A stretch of 64,000 nt of DNA, taken from assembly GCF_004346165.1 (NCBI RefSeq), contig NZ_SLZZ01000003.1, forward strand, positions 1 to 64,000, given 5' to 3'. Numbering within the stretch: the first letter of the stretch is position 1; every line of letters starts with the position of its first letter. Source of the DNA: Muricomes intestini. Lineage in GTDB: Bacteria; Bacillota; Clostridia; Lachnospirales; Lachnospiraceae. Made by a program: the position numbers and the translations under genes. Shown here piece by piece: positions 42,112 through 51,263 of the stretch. The notes beneath the pieces were generated by a model. The model was given only the letters and a program-made list of their open reading frames with translations, was not told the origin of the DNA and ran no database searches.

Positions 42112-43894
42112 TCGTTCCACCATCCAGCGGCACTGTAATCGTTGCCACTGTTCCTGCCCCCTTCCTGCTTATATAGGAAATCCCGTACTCTTCCCCATAA
42201 TAAAGCTGCAGTCGTTTTTGTACATTGGGCACGCCTACCCCATTTGCCTTATGTTCTTTTTGCTTTTCGTCAAAGATATGAGCTAAGGTTTCTTCATCCA
42301 TCCCCACTCCGTCATCCGAAATTGTAATATATGCTTTTCTGCCAAGCTTATAGCCGTCAATATTTATGTTTCCCTTTGTTTCCTTATATTTTAGGCCATG
42401 GTAAATAGCATTTTCCACTATAGGCTGCAGTGCCAGCTTAATAATCCTGACATGGTTGATTTCCGGAGACATTTCTATAGAATATTCCAGCTTGTCTTTA
42501 TAGCGCATTTTCTGTATTGTCAGATAACTGCGCACATAATCGATCTCTTCTCCGATGGACACCTCCTCTTTGGCGTTGCTGATACTCTGGCGCAGAAGCC
42601 TTGCAAGGGCTGAGGTCATAAGAACCACTTCCTCACTTTTCCCGGCCTCAGACATCCAGATAATAGAATCCAGCGTATTATAAAGAAAATGTGGATTTAT
42701 CTGGGCCTGCAGCGCTTTGAGTTCACTCTTTCTTTTTTGCTTTTGCTCATACACATTCTGCTCCATCAGTGTATGAATACGCTCTGTCATAACATTAAAG
42801 GACTTGCTTAAGCTGCCGACTTCATTTTCCGCCGTAACATCCACATTTGCTTTATCAAATCTTCCTTTTTCCACCAGGCTCATGGAATCACGAAGCTGCC
42901 GTATCGGTTTGGTAATTTCCCTGGATATGATGCTGGAAACCACGGTAACTCCCAGCAAAAGTACTGCTGCGACCAAAAAATACAGCATCTGTGCCTGTTT
43001 GTTATTTTTCATCAGTTCCGAGGTATAAATAGCCCCGACCACCGTCCACCCTGTTATATCAGATTTAGAAATTGTATAAAGCTTATCTCCGGTTTTTGTG
43101 AGAAAATGGTTAGATTTGCTTGACATAATCTGGTCAATGTTCTCTGTCATGAGTCCCCCATACATCAGCTGCTGTTTCGGATGATAGACAATATTTCCGT
43201 TCTCATCCAAAATGAAGATATATCCTTTATCCCCCAGACTATTATTATTGCATAGTTCACTGATAGCGCTGTAATTCAAATCTACGAAAAATACTCCATC
43301 ATTTTTCCCTGTCCTATAGTTAACCAATGCCCTGCTCAGCGTAATTACCCACTTATAACTTTCCTGTATAGCATTCTGGACATGGGAAGAAGAAATTGCA
43401 ATTCCTCGGGAAGAAGACAAGGCCGCCCTATACCAGCTTTCATCCTTGATATTAATATATTCTGTGAAATGATCACTCCCGTCATTCAGCACGCTGCGTC
43501 CATTGTTCGCCACCGCCGCTATATTGTAGATGTCATTGCGGCTGTCACGTATTGTGACAAACTGAGACAGTATACGTTCCCGCTCCTCTCCTGTCTCTTC
43601 TTCCGTCTGATCTTCATTATACAAATATTGAGAGACATCACTGCTCTTGGAGACAATAGATGAGATATTTATCAGATACTCCATATAAGAATCAATGTCA
43701 TAATTCACTTGTTCGATAATCTGGGAGGAATAATTCACTGAGTTCTCATAAATGGTGTTTTTTGTAAAATGCAGTGCAATAAATAGGAATATCAACATTG
43801 CAATCACCATCAGAACCGAAAACGAAACCATGATTGTACTCTGAATACTTTTAAATCTGCCAAATATAGTTCTGTATCCTTTTTTATCCTTCAT
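42089..43894 (-). CDS. sensor histidine kinase (YesM/LytS-like)
   Basis: A 601-residue membrane kinase. The first helix is at about 20-45 (IMVSFSVLMVIAMLIFLFIA), and an extracellular dCache-like domain at about 46-300 (DKGYIFILDENGNIVYHPKQ). The second helix is at about 305-330, and HAMP at about 330-380 (REITKPIRQLRDSMSLVEKG). The His_kinase domain has the phosphoacceptor in QAQINPHFLYNTLDSIIWMS near 410, and the ATPase has LALQPIVENAIYHGLKY and ISDDGVGMDEETL. It is 3 nt from the response regulator gene and overlaps the sugar-binding sensor gene. It probably controls the CUT2 operon downstream. Confidence 0.93.
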   Translation of the reverse strand: MKDKKGYRTIFGRFKSIQSTIMVSFSVLMVIAMLIFLFIALHFTKNTIYENSVNYSSQIIEQVNYDIDSYMEYLINISSIVSKSSDVSQYLYNEDQTEEETGEERERILSQFVTIRDSRNDIYNIAAVANNGRSVLNDGSDHFTEYINIKDESWYRAALSSSRGIAISSSHVQNAIQESYKWVITLSRALVNYRTGKNDGVFFVDLNYSAISELCNNNSLGDKGYIFILDENGNIVYHPKQQLMYGGLMTENIDQIMSSKSNHFLTKTGDKLYTISKSDITGWTVVGAIYTSELMKNNKQAQMLYFLVAAVLLLGVTVVSSIISREITKPIRQLRDSMSLVEKGRFDKANVDVTAENEVGSLSKSFNVMTERIHTLMEQNVYEQKQKRKSELKALQAQINPHFLYNTLDSIIWMSEAGKSEEVVLMTSALARLLRQSISNAKEEVSIGEEIDYVRSYLTIQKMRYKDKLEYSIEMSPEINHVRIIKLALQPIVENAIYHGLKYKETKGNINIDGYKLGRKAYITISDDGVGMDEETLAHIFDEKQKEHKANGVGVPNVQKRLQLYYGEEYGISYISRKGAGTVATITVPLDGGTNDEKKDE

Positions 43895-43897
43895 GCC

Positions 43898-45502
43898 TTA
43901 AATCTCCCTGGCATACTCTTTCGGTGTTTTTCCAGTCATCTTTTTAAATGCAATGCTAAAATAATGAGGATCACTGAAACCAACCCTCTCCGCAATCTCA
44001 TAATTCTTAAGGCTTGTCTGACGGAGCAGCTGTTTGGCTCTCTCCATACGGACATTCGTCAGAACCTCCATAAAAGTTTTTCCTGTTGCCTCCTTAAATA
44101 TACTGCTGAAGCGGCTTGTACTAATACTCAGATAACTACAAATCTGATTCAGGCTCAAATCTGGATTATTGTAATTTTCTTTGATATAGTCCATAGCCAT
44201 AATTGCCTGCAGTTCGCCGCTGGAATAGCCTGCCTCAGATACTGCCTCCATCCCGGCCTTTGCATAGTTCCTGATCAGCTTCATGGCTTCCGTTAGGCTC
44301 CTGGCTTCTGTGATACCGGAAACATCCGAATCCTGCAGTTTGAAGTTCTCATTCGTTTCATACACTATTTCATGCAAAATACGAAGTACCTGCTGCAGAT
44401 ATGCCACCGTTCTGTTCCGTGTTACATACCCTGCTTTTATCCGTTCTTCAATATGATTCAGGATATCTTCTAAAAGTTCTTTGTCTCTCCCTCTTACAGC
44501 AGAAGCTATATCCTTAAGATTTCTTTCCAGTTCCATAGGATTTTCCACCGGCCGGAGCTTCTCACAGTCAAAGATAACCCCGCTTCCTTTAGTATACCTA
44601 TATTTTAAAATTTTCGCAGCAGAATCATAGGATTTGGAAAGGTTCTCCAATTTATTCACAGAAATCCCGATTCCCATAGATACGCTCAGTTTCATAGCCT
44701 GATAGACCGTATCTTTAATCTCCCTGCATATGGAGCTTACCTCCGTTGCAAATTCTTTTGGCTTATTTGTAAAAAATAAAATGCAGACACGATTGTCCGA
44801 GTCACGATATGCCAGTCCTGCTTTGTGGTTATCTACAATTTCACTGCTGATGTTCTCCACAACGAAGGACATCAACGCACTCTCCTTCTTCAACTCATCA
44901 TCAATCTCATAAAGGCCGGAATATACGTCAATGTCTATGGTTACCACCCGATAAACAAGCCCCACCACGGATACTCCAAACTCTTCCAGCTCCTGAAGGC
45001 TGGTTTCCACCGCCTGGGTTCCCATAACCAGACGGGAAAGGATTCTGGAAACAATCAGAGCCTCATTTTTCGTGTAATTGTGGTACACCTTCGTAAGTTC
45101 ATCCAGCTTCTCCTCCTGCCTGCGCTCACCGTCGAGTTTTCCCTTAATCCGACTCAGCACCTCGGACAGTTCCTTTGCCGTCACAGGTTTCAAAATATAT
45201 TCAGCCACTTTATATTGTATTGCCTGTTTGGCATAGTCAAAGTCGCCATATCCGCTAAAAATAATAGTTGTTGTCTGGGGCATATTTTCATAAATATATT
45301 TACTTAAAGCCATTCCATCAACATATGGCATACAGATATCCGTCAATACTACATCAACCGGTGTCTCCTCCAAAAATTCAATTGCATCTTTCCCATTCTC
45401 ACAATCTCCCGCCAGCTCAAAACCAAGCTGCTGCCACTGAATTTTCGCGCTGATTGCCTCACGGACTAAAATTTCATCATCCACCAGTAAAACTTTATAC
45501 AC
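43898..45502 (-). CDS. response regulator with AraC-type DNA-binding domain (YesN-like)
   Basis: A 534-residue regulator. The receiver domain starts MYKVLLVDDEILVREAISAK, the phosphorylated Asp is Asp55 in VVLTDICMPYVDG, and Lys lies in YILKPVTAKE. A central helical region follows (about 130-420). The C-terminal double HTH has LSLNQICSYLSISTSRFSSI and NYEIAERVGFSDPHYFSIAF, ending in MTGKTPKEYA. It is the first gene of the sensor operon with its own promoter. The likely target is the CUT2 transporter operon next door. Confidence 0.94.
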   Translation of the reverse strand: MYKVLLVDDEILVREAISAKIQWQQLGFELAGDCENGKDAIEFLEETPVDVVLTDICMPYVDGMALSKYIYENMPQTTTIIFSGYGDFDYAKQAIQYKVAEYILKPVTAKELSEVLSRIKGKLDGERRQEEKLDELTKVYHNYTKNEALIVSRILSRLVMGTQAVETSLQELEEFGVSVVGLVYRVVTIDIDVYSGLYEIDDELKKESALMSFVVENISSEIVDNHKAGLAYRDSDNRVCILFFTNKPKEFATEVSSICREIKDTVYQAMKLSVSMGIGISVNKLENLSKSYDSAAKILKYRYTKGSGVIFDCEKLRPVENPMELERNLKDIASAVRGRDKELLEDILNHIEERIKAGYVTRNRTVAYLQQVLRILHEIVYETNENFKLQDSDVSGITEARSLTEAMKLIRNYAKAGMEAVSEAGYSSGELQAIMAMDYIKENYNNPDLSLNQICSYLSISTSRFSSIFKEATGKTFMEVLTNVRMERAKQLLRQTSLKNYEIAERVGFSDPHYFSIAFKKMTGKTPKEYAREI

Positions 45503-45549
45503 TATTAGTGCCTCCTTGTGTCCTTCTTTCGATTAACATATCTGCGGAT

Positions 45550-45577
45550 ATTATACATCAAGATAGAGAATTGTAAA
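45550..45577 (-). promoter_or_regulatory. sigma-A promoter of the three-component sensor operon
   Basis: Minus strand: TTTACA (45577-45572), 16 nt, TATAAT (45555-45550), about 47 nt before the regulator start. AAGGAGG precedes that ATG. Confidence 0.65.
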
Positions 45578-45609
45578 AGACATTTGTGAAACTGTTACTC
45601 ATATTGCAC

Positions 45610-45650
45610 AAAAGGGTCTGACCCTTTTAAGATGGGGTCTGACCCTTTTA
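45610..45650. repeat. GGGTCTGACCC palindromic repeat, two units
   Basis: AAAAGGGTCTGACCCTTTT (45610-45628) is a perfect palindrome around a central T. A second unit, GGGGTCTGACCCTTTT (45635-45650), follows 6 nt later. It resembles the arms of the palindrome at 2278-2352. It lies between the aldo/keto reductase stop and the sensor operon promoter and could end the reductase transcript. Confidence 0.75.
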
Positions 45651-45657
45651 AAACTTA

Positions 45658-46668
45658 CTACAGCGTTACAATCACTCCGTCTTCATCCCACAGGTCGTGC
45701 CAGTCTTTGGCGCCTTCCCATAGGAATACTTGTCCTTTTACCAGTCTGTTATTTTTTTCCAGAGTTGCTATCTCGGCCATCTCTTCCTCTGTAAGTGGAT
45801 CCTCTGTGAGACACTTTAAGTTGCTCACATAATTTCTTTCCTTTACAGAAAAGGGAATCGGAATCTGTCCTCTCTGCTGTGCCCATTTCAATGCAATCAA
45901 GGCTGGATGTACACCGTGTGCTTTTGCAATCTTCTTCATTTCGGGCATTTCCAAGTCCGCCACGTCATCCGGGAATATATCTCTTTCCGGTCTCTGAGGT
46001 GAACCCAAGGGCATGTACCCGATTGGAGCAATATTATGGGCTTTCAGATAGTCAAACAACTCCTGTTGCTGAAAGCTTACATGCATCTCAAGTTCGCATG
46101 CCACAGGCATAATTTCCATAAGCGGCAGCACAGCTTCCATTTTAGGGATTGTCATGTTGGAAATTCCAATATGGCGGATCAAGCCTTTCTTTACCAAATC
46201 TTCACACTGTCTGTAGGTATTCATAAACTCTTCCACGCTGAAAGGCTTAGATTCCGGGTTGCGCGCGTCTCCGTCACATCCCGGTGCATGGTAATTCGGA
46301 AAGGGCCAGTGGATGAAAAATAAGTCGATGTAATCACACTGCAGATCGGCAATACTCTTTCTGCAGGACTCTTCAACTCTTTCATGCATATCATTCCATA
46401 CTTTTGTTGTAATATAAAGGTCTTTTCTCTCCACAACCCCTTCGTCAAAAGCAGTTTTGAATACCTCTCCTATCTCTTTTTCATTGCCATAGCATGCGGC
46501 ACAATCAAACATTTGATATCCGCAGCGGATTGCTCCTGCCACCGCATTCGATACTTCTTCGGAGCCAAACCTGTCTGAACCGAAGGTTCCCATTCCCACA
46601 CCGGGGATTTCTTCCCCTGTATATATCTTTACTTTAGGCACATCTGCCAGGTTAATAAATTCTCCCAT
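45658..46668 (-). CDS. aldo/keto reductase
   Basis: A 336-residue NAD(P)H-dependent reductase of the TIM-barrel AKR family. The catalytic tetrad is visible: Asp in MFDCAACYGNEKEIG (about residue 55), Tyr in the same stretch, Lys in YITTKVWNDM (about 88), and His in LFFIHWPFPNYH (about 120). The cofactor-binding end has IPIPFSVKERNYVSN near 280. It is the last gene of the galactitol/tagatose-like operon, 15 nt after the PfkB kinase gene. It probably interconverts a sugar and its alcohol. Confidence 0.92.
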   Translation of the reverse strand: MGEFINLADVPKVKIYTGEEIPGVGMGTFGSDRFGSEEVSNAVAGAIRCGYQMFDCAACYGNEKEIGEVFKTAFDEGVVERKDLYITTKVWNDMHERVEESCRKSIADLQCDYIDLFFIHWPFPNYHAPGCDGDARNPESKPFSVEEFMNTYRQCEDLVKKGLIRHIGISNMTIPKMEAVLPLMEIMPVACELEMHVSFQQQELFDYLKAHNIAPIGYMPLGSPQRPERDIFPDDVADLEMPEMKKIAKAHGVHPALIALKWAQQRGQIPIPFSVKERNYVSNLKCLTEDPLTEEEMAEIATLEKNNRLVKGQVFLWEGAKDWHDLWDEDGVIVTL

Positions 46669-46683
46669 TGTTTCATCTCCTCT

Positions 46684-47616
46684 TTATCTAAGCTTTATAA
46701 TCTGCACATCAGGCAGAATACTTTCCATATCCTGTTTTACAAAAAATCCTGTTTCCTCTCTGAGTGCCGCAGCTGCGGAAATTGCGCTGGCTTTACGCAG
46801 TACTTCTTCTATAGGCAGTCCCTCACTGAATCCTATGGCAAATCCCGCTATCATAGAGTCACCGCACCCCACTGTATTCACCGCATTTATTTTGGGCACT
46901 TTTGCCTGGTAAATACCTTCATCACACACCAGAAATGAGCCTTCTCCGCCCAGAGACACTGCTACAACCTCCACGCCGCGCCTGTGTATTTCCTTTGCCG
47001 CTTCAATCATATCCTCCATATTGTCACAGGTCTTCCCTGTCAGCATGCGGATTTCATCAATATTTGGCTTAATCATAGTAGGGCATGCTTCTATTCCCAT
47101 CTCCAAAAGGTTCCCGCTGGTATCCAGAATTACTTTCTTTCCGGCATTTTTTACAATCCCCACCAACTCCTGGTATGCATTTCCATCCAACCCTTTCGGG
47201 ACACTGCCGGACATGGTCACAACATCAGCATTCTGCACCAGCTTTTCAAATTTTTCCTGAAACCCCCAGAAGTCCTCTTTAGTCACTGTAAAGCCGGGCT
47301 CCAGAAATTCCGTCTGCACCTTATTGACCTCATCCCATATGTTGATGCAGGAACGGCTTTCCGCCTCAAGATGATAAAAGGCACTTTTCACATGAAAGGG
47401 GCTCAGGGAATCTTCTATATAATCCCCTGCATGTCCACCTACAAATCCTGTCGCCACTACCTCCGCCCCGGCGATAGCAGCAGGTTTGGATACATTTAAG
47501 CCTTTGCCTCCCGGCGTATAGGCACATTCTTTCACACGGTTTACTTCTCCGATTTGAAAGCCTTCCACCACATAGCGCTTATCAATGGCAGCGTTAAGAG
47601 TTACTGTCAATATCAT
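46684..47616 (-). CDS. PfkB-family hexose-phosphate kinase (1-phosphofructokinase / tagatose-6-phosphate kinase)
   Basis: A 310-residue ribokinase-fold enzyme. The N-terminus MILTVTLNAAIDKRY, the GGKGLNVSKPAAIAGAEV block near residue 36, MSGSVPKGLDGNAYQELV near 135, and the catalytic Asp in NTVGCGDSMIAGFAIG near 250 place it in the FruK/LacC/PfkB group. With the gatD-like and gatY-like genes beside it, tagatose 6-phosphate to 1,6-bisphosphate is the likely step. Fructose 1-phosphate cannot be excluded. It begins 2 nt after the dehydrogenase gene. Confidence 0.91.
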   Translation of the reverse strand: MILTVTLNAAIDKRYVVEGFQIGEVNRVKECAYTPGGKGLNVSKPAAIAGAEVVATGFVGGHAGDYIEDSLSPFHVKSAFYHLEAESRSCINIWDEVNKVQTEFLEPGFTVTKEDFWGFQEKFEKLVQNADVVTMSGSVPKGLDGNAYQELVGIVKNAGKKVILDTSGNLLEMGIEACPTMIKPNIDEIRMLTGKTCDNMEDMIEAAKEIHRRGVEVVAVSLGGEGSFLVCDEGIYQAKVPKINAVNTVGCGDSMIAGFAIGFSEGLPIEEVLRKASAISAAAALREETGFFVKQDMESILPDVQIIKLR

Positions 47617-47618
47617 TC

Positions 47619-48680
47619 TTAAGCTTCCTCCTGGTCTTCATTCATCAGCAGTATTTTCCCTTTTACCAGTCCCGGTGTCTTAAACATCTGGAAGGCTTCC
47701 TGAGCCTGGCTCATAGGCATCTTCTTATAGATGAAGCCCGGATCAAATTTTAATTGCCCTGTAGCAAAATAATGGGCTGTCAACTCCCACTCCTTGCCGG
47801 GGAATGGAGAACTGTAAGACATCCAGGACCCTGTCAATTTAAATTCCTTCCGGTTCATGTTCTCCCACATCGCCGGCGTAAACGTCAGATCTACATGAGG
47901 AGTACCTATGAAACACACATGTGCCTTATTGGCAGCCAGCTCAAATGCCATATACATAGTCGGAGCCTGTCCCGCTGTTTCATATACATAGCTATAGCCT
48001 TTCCCGCCGGTCATTGCCATGGCCTCTTCCATAAAGTCTTCTTTTGTTGTATTCACCACTTCATCTGCACCAAGACGTTTCGCCAGCTCCAGACGCTCCT
48101 CGCTGATATCAAATACAACAACCTTTTTGGAGCCGAAAATTTTTGCCCACTGCATGGTAAACATTCCAATAGTTCCGCCGCCTAAGATAGCAACGCACTG
48201 TCCTCCCTGATAATCATTTTGAAGGAGGCCATGAAGTGCTACGGTAGAAGGCTCAAACATTGCCCCCTGCTCGTAAGGAATGCTTTTATCAAATACCACT
48301 GCATTCTGCTCAGGAATAACTACATAGTCCGCATTGCTTCCCTGCTCTCTGGAGCCGATAAAGCTGTAATGTTTACAGAGAGAGAAATTTCCGTTCTGGC
48401 AGTCATCACATTTCATACAGGGAACCAATGGTGCCCCCGACACTCTGTCTCCCACTTTTACTTTTGTGACACCTTCTCCGACTTCTACCACATCCCCCGA
48501 AAACTCATGTCCCAGTACAATGGGATAGAAATGTACACCATTATGCAGAACTCTGGGAATATCCGATCCGCAGATTCCCGATGCTTTTACCTTAATCTTG
48601 ACTTTTCCTGCTTCTGCCTTCGGTTCCTCATAATCCAGATACTGCACGTCCTCGTTCGCACATACAACTGCTGCCTTCAT
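47619..48680 (-). CDS. gatD: zinc-dependent polyol dehydrogenase, galactitol-1-phosphate 5-dehydrogenase-like
   Basis: A 353-residue medium-chain dehydrogenase. The catalytic zinc site is in SGICGSDIPRV and VLGHEFSGDVVEVG (about 33-65). The structural zinc cysteines are in CMKCDDCQNGNFSLC (about 90-104), and the Rossmann site in AILGGGTIGMFTMQWAK (about 165). SWMSYSSPFPGKEWELT near residue 290 is typical of GatD. Galactitol 1-phosphate to tagatose 6-phosphate is the suggested reaction. No galactitol PTS is in the operon, so the substrate could be a free polyol instead. Confidence 0.85.
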   Translation of the reverse strand: MKAAVVCANEDVQYLDYEEPKAEAGKVKIKVKASGICGSDIPRVLHNGVHFYPIVLGHEFSGDVVEVGEGVTKVKVGDRVSGAPLVPCMKCDDCQNGNFSLCKHYSFIGSREQGSNADYVVIPEQNAVVFDKSIPYEQGAMFEPSTVALHGLLQNDYQGGQCVAILGGGTIGMFTMQWAKIFGSKKVVVFDISEERLELAKRLGADEVVNTTKEDFMEEAMAMTGGKGYSYVYETAGQAPTMYMAFELAANKAHVCFIGTPHVDLTFTPAMWENMNRKEFKLTGSWMSYSSPFPGKEWELTAHYFATGQLKFDPGFIYKKMPMSQAQEAFQMFKTPGLVKGKILLMNEDQEEA

Positions 48681-48681
48681 T

Positions 48682-50202
48682 TTATCTGCCTCCTGTTCTT
48701 TTCATTGTTTCTTTTAGATTGCAATAAATCTCCAAATAAACCTGATAGTTTGCTTTATATACTTCGGCGTTCTGCAAATTCGGTTCATGGGACCGCTTAT
48801 TCTCTACAGTCAAAGCCACAGCCTCATCAAAGTCCTTATACATTCCCACACCTACACCTGCCAGAATCACTGCCCCAAGTGTGGTGGCCGTGTCCGACGA
48901 GGGCACAATAATAGGCTTCCCGGTAATGTCAGCTTTTATCTGAGTCCATAAAAGGGAATTTGCTGATCCTCCCATGGAGCGCAGCACACTGACCTTTGCA
49001 CCGGCTTCTTGTGCCACATCCAGATTGTGCTTCAGGGAGTATGCGACTCCCTCCATTGCGGACCTTATAAAGTGGGCTTTCGTCTTGCTGAAATCTAGTC
49101 CGTAAAATACTCCTTTTGCATTGGGATCCCAGATTGGGGAGCGCTCGCCCGACATATAGGGCAAAAATACTACGCCATCACTTCCCGGTGCTATTTTTTC
49201 TGCCATCTCATTGAACAGAGTCAGGGAATTTTTACCCTGTCTTTTTCCTTCTTCCCTCTCATAATCCCCGAATTGCTTCTCCAGCCATCGCATCACACCG
49301 CCGCCTCCAACTGTTCCGCCTTGAAGAAGCCAGTGCCCCGGAATCACATGATAGCTTAAAATCAGCCTTGGATCTGCCTTGTAGGTATCGGTGCAGATAC
49401 TCATCCCTCCTGCCTGGCCGCCCTGTTCCTGGGTTTCTCCGGGATGAAGAACCCCCGCTCCCAGAGTGCCGCAGGCGGCATCCAGTCCTCCTGCAACCAC
49501 CGGTGTCCCTTCTGCCAGTCCACTTTCGCCCGAGGCTTTGGCTGTCACCGTACCAATGACCTCATGACAGGGATGAATGTCCGGCAAAAATTCCGGAGGA
49601 ATCCCTAATCTCCGGCACATCTCCTTGTCCCATGTCCCTGTATGCATATCAAAGCAGTGTAATCCATATCCCTGAGATAACTCCTGTGTAAACTCACCTG
49701 TCAGTTTTAACGCAATGTAACTGTTGGACTGCAGAATCTTGTATATCCTCTCATATACCCTGGGCAAATTTCTCTGATACCAGATGACCTTCGCTGTAGA
49801 ATAAGACGGCTGCAGAGAGTTGCCGGAAAGCTGAAATATCTCATCTGCGCCGATTTTCTCATTCATCTCTTCACAGATATCTGCAGCTCTTGTATCCATC
49901 CAGATAGGAGTATTCGTCAGCACGTTGCCTTCCCTGTCCACCGGAATCGCCGACCAACTCTGTCCGTCTATCCCGACTCCTTTAATCTGCTCCGGCAAAA
50001 CCTTTCCTTTGTCAAATATCTCCTTTATGGCACCGCACACTGCACTCCACCACTCCTCCGGATTCTGTTCTGCCCAACCCGGATGGGGATAGTACACGGG
50101 GTAATCCCCGTTTGCCGCTGCAATTACCTTGCCTTCCCTATTAAACACGGCAATCTTGCACGCACTTGTTCCTATATCAATTCCTAATAAATACTGCTCC
50201 AT
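48682..50202 (-). CDS. FGGY-family sugar kinase (xylulokinase-like)
   Basis: A 506-residue kinase. The N-terminal phosphate loop is LLGIDIGTSACKIAVFNREG. HPGWAEQNPEEWWSAV near 40 and GVGIDGQSWSAIPVDREGNV near 75 are typical of xylulokinases. VAGGLDAACGTLGAGV lies near 235 (substrate Asp), and LRSMGGSANSLLWTQI near 400 (ATP site). GGGGAGG precedes the ATG, whose first codons overlap the end of the LacI gene by 19 nt. In this operon it may phosphorylate a ketose made by the dehydrogenase or reductase. The true sugar is unknown. Confidence 0.9.
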   Translation of the reverse strand: MEQYLLGIDIGTSACKIAVFNREGKVIAAANGDYPVYYPHPGWAEQNPEEWWSAVCGAIKEIFDKGKVLPEQIKGVGIDGQSWSAIPVDREGNVLTNTPIWMDTRAADICEEMNEKIGADEIFQLSGNSLQPSYSTAKVIWYQRNLPRVYERIYKILQSNSYIALKLTGEFTQELSQGYGLHCFDMHTGTWDKEMCRRLGIPPEFLPDIHPCHEVIGTVTAKASGESGLAEGTPVVAGGLDAACGTLGAGVLHPGETQEQGGQAGGMSICTDTYKADPRLILSYHVIPGHWLLQGGTVGGGGVMRWLEKQFGDYEREEGKRQGKNSLTLFNEMAEKIAPGSDGVVFLPYMSGERSPIWDPNAKGVFYGLDFSKTKAHFIRSAMEGVAYSLKHNLDVAQEAGAKVSVLRSMGGSANSLLWTQIKADITGKPIIVPSSDTATTLGAVILAGVGVGMYKDFDEAVALTVENKRSHEPNLQNAEVYKANYQVYLEIYCNLKETMKRTGGR

Positions 50203-51218
50203 TCTTTCCTCCCCGAAACGTTTACAGATTTTCCTTCTATAAATCCGGTTTTTAGCTTCACTGTCTGACTCTTTTTCTGCTTGTCAGTTCCCTCCAACCT
50301 CTCCAGCAGCAGTTCAAACACCTGGCCTGCTATCTCTTTAGTTGGCTGGGTTACAATACTTAATTTTGGAATATTTGCTTTTGCAAATTCAAGATTGTCA
50401 AACCCGACAAAAGACAACTGTTCGGGAATCTTGATACCCAGTTCATTAATTTCAATAATTGCCCCCATGGTCATTTCACAATTTGATACAAAAACGGCCG
50501 TCATATCAGGATTCTTATTTACAAGCTTCTTCATGGCCGCCGCACCACCTTCAATTGTGTAATCTCCCCGGACAATCAGCCTTTCTTCCACGGCCAGTCC
50601 GGCCTGTTCCATTGCCATGCAATACCCGGTATACCGTCTTTTTGCTGTATAAATGTCGCTTGGACCTATAATTATTCCAATTCGCGTGTGCCCTGCCAGA
50701 ATCAACTTTTCCACGGCATCCTTGACTGCACTTTCATTATCCACAAGAACGCAGTCACATTCTATTTCCTCCAGCTCCCTGTCAATCAGCACAACAGGTT
50801 TTCCCGCACTGATAAACTTCTTCAGATAACTTCCGTGTTTCCCGGAGGGCATGATAATCAGACCGTCCACACGCCTGTGAAGCAGGAATTCCACTGCCTC
50901 TTCCTCTCTCTTTTCATTGCTGCGGCAATCACATATAATTGTAGCATATCCCTGGTTTCTAAGTAAATCTTCAACCTCTGTGATGATCTGGGTACAAAAT
51001 GCAATATTTAATTCCGGGAGAATAACCCCTATGGTCTTTGTCCGGTTGGTCTTCAGTCCCCGTGCCACTTCATTAACCTCAAAATGAAGTTCCTCTATTG
51101 CTGCTTCTATCTTAATCCGGTTCTTCTCTCTTACATTCCCCCCATTTAAATAGGAAGAAATCGTTGCAAGTCCAAGACCCGTCTTCTTCGCGATGTCCTT
51201 CATTGTTGCCGCCATCAT
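50184..51218 (-). CDS. LacI-family transcriptional regulator
   Basis: A 344-residue repressor. The N-terminal HTH MKDIAKKTGLGLATISSYLN and hinge (HFEVNEVARGLKTNRTKTIG) are followed by a ligand domain with DGLIIMPSGKHGSYLKKF near 120 and SFVGFDNLEFAKANIPKL near 275. It is the second gene of the operon. It probably binds the 20-bp palindrome at 52138-52157 in front of the first gene, giving autoregulation. Near its 3' end a CGAAACGTTTAC sequence (50214-50225) resembles part of that operator. Confidence 0.93.
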   Translation of the reverse strand: MMAATMKDIAKKTGLGLATISSYLNGGNVREKNRIKIEAAIEELHFEVNEVARGLKTNRTKTIGVILPELNIAFCTQIITEVEDLLRNQGYATIICDCRSNEKREEEAVEFLLHRRVDGLIIMPSGKHGSYLKKFISAGKPVVLIDRELEEIECDCVLVDNESAVKDAVEKLILAGHTRIGIIIGPSDIYTAKRRYTGYCMAMEQAGLAVEERLIVRGDYTIEGGAAAMKKLVNKNPDMTAVFVSNCEMTMGAIIEINELGIKIPEQLSFVGFDNLEFAKANIPKLSIVTQPTKEIAGQVFELLLERLEGTDKQKKSQTVKLKTGFIEGKSVNVSGRKEWSSIY

Positions 51219-51263
51219 TGGTCCTCCTTGCTATTATCCATATTCGACCTTTATATAAGAGAT

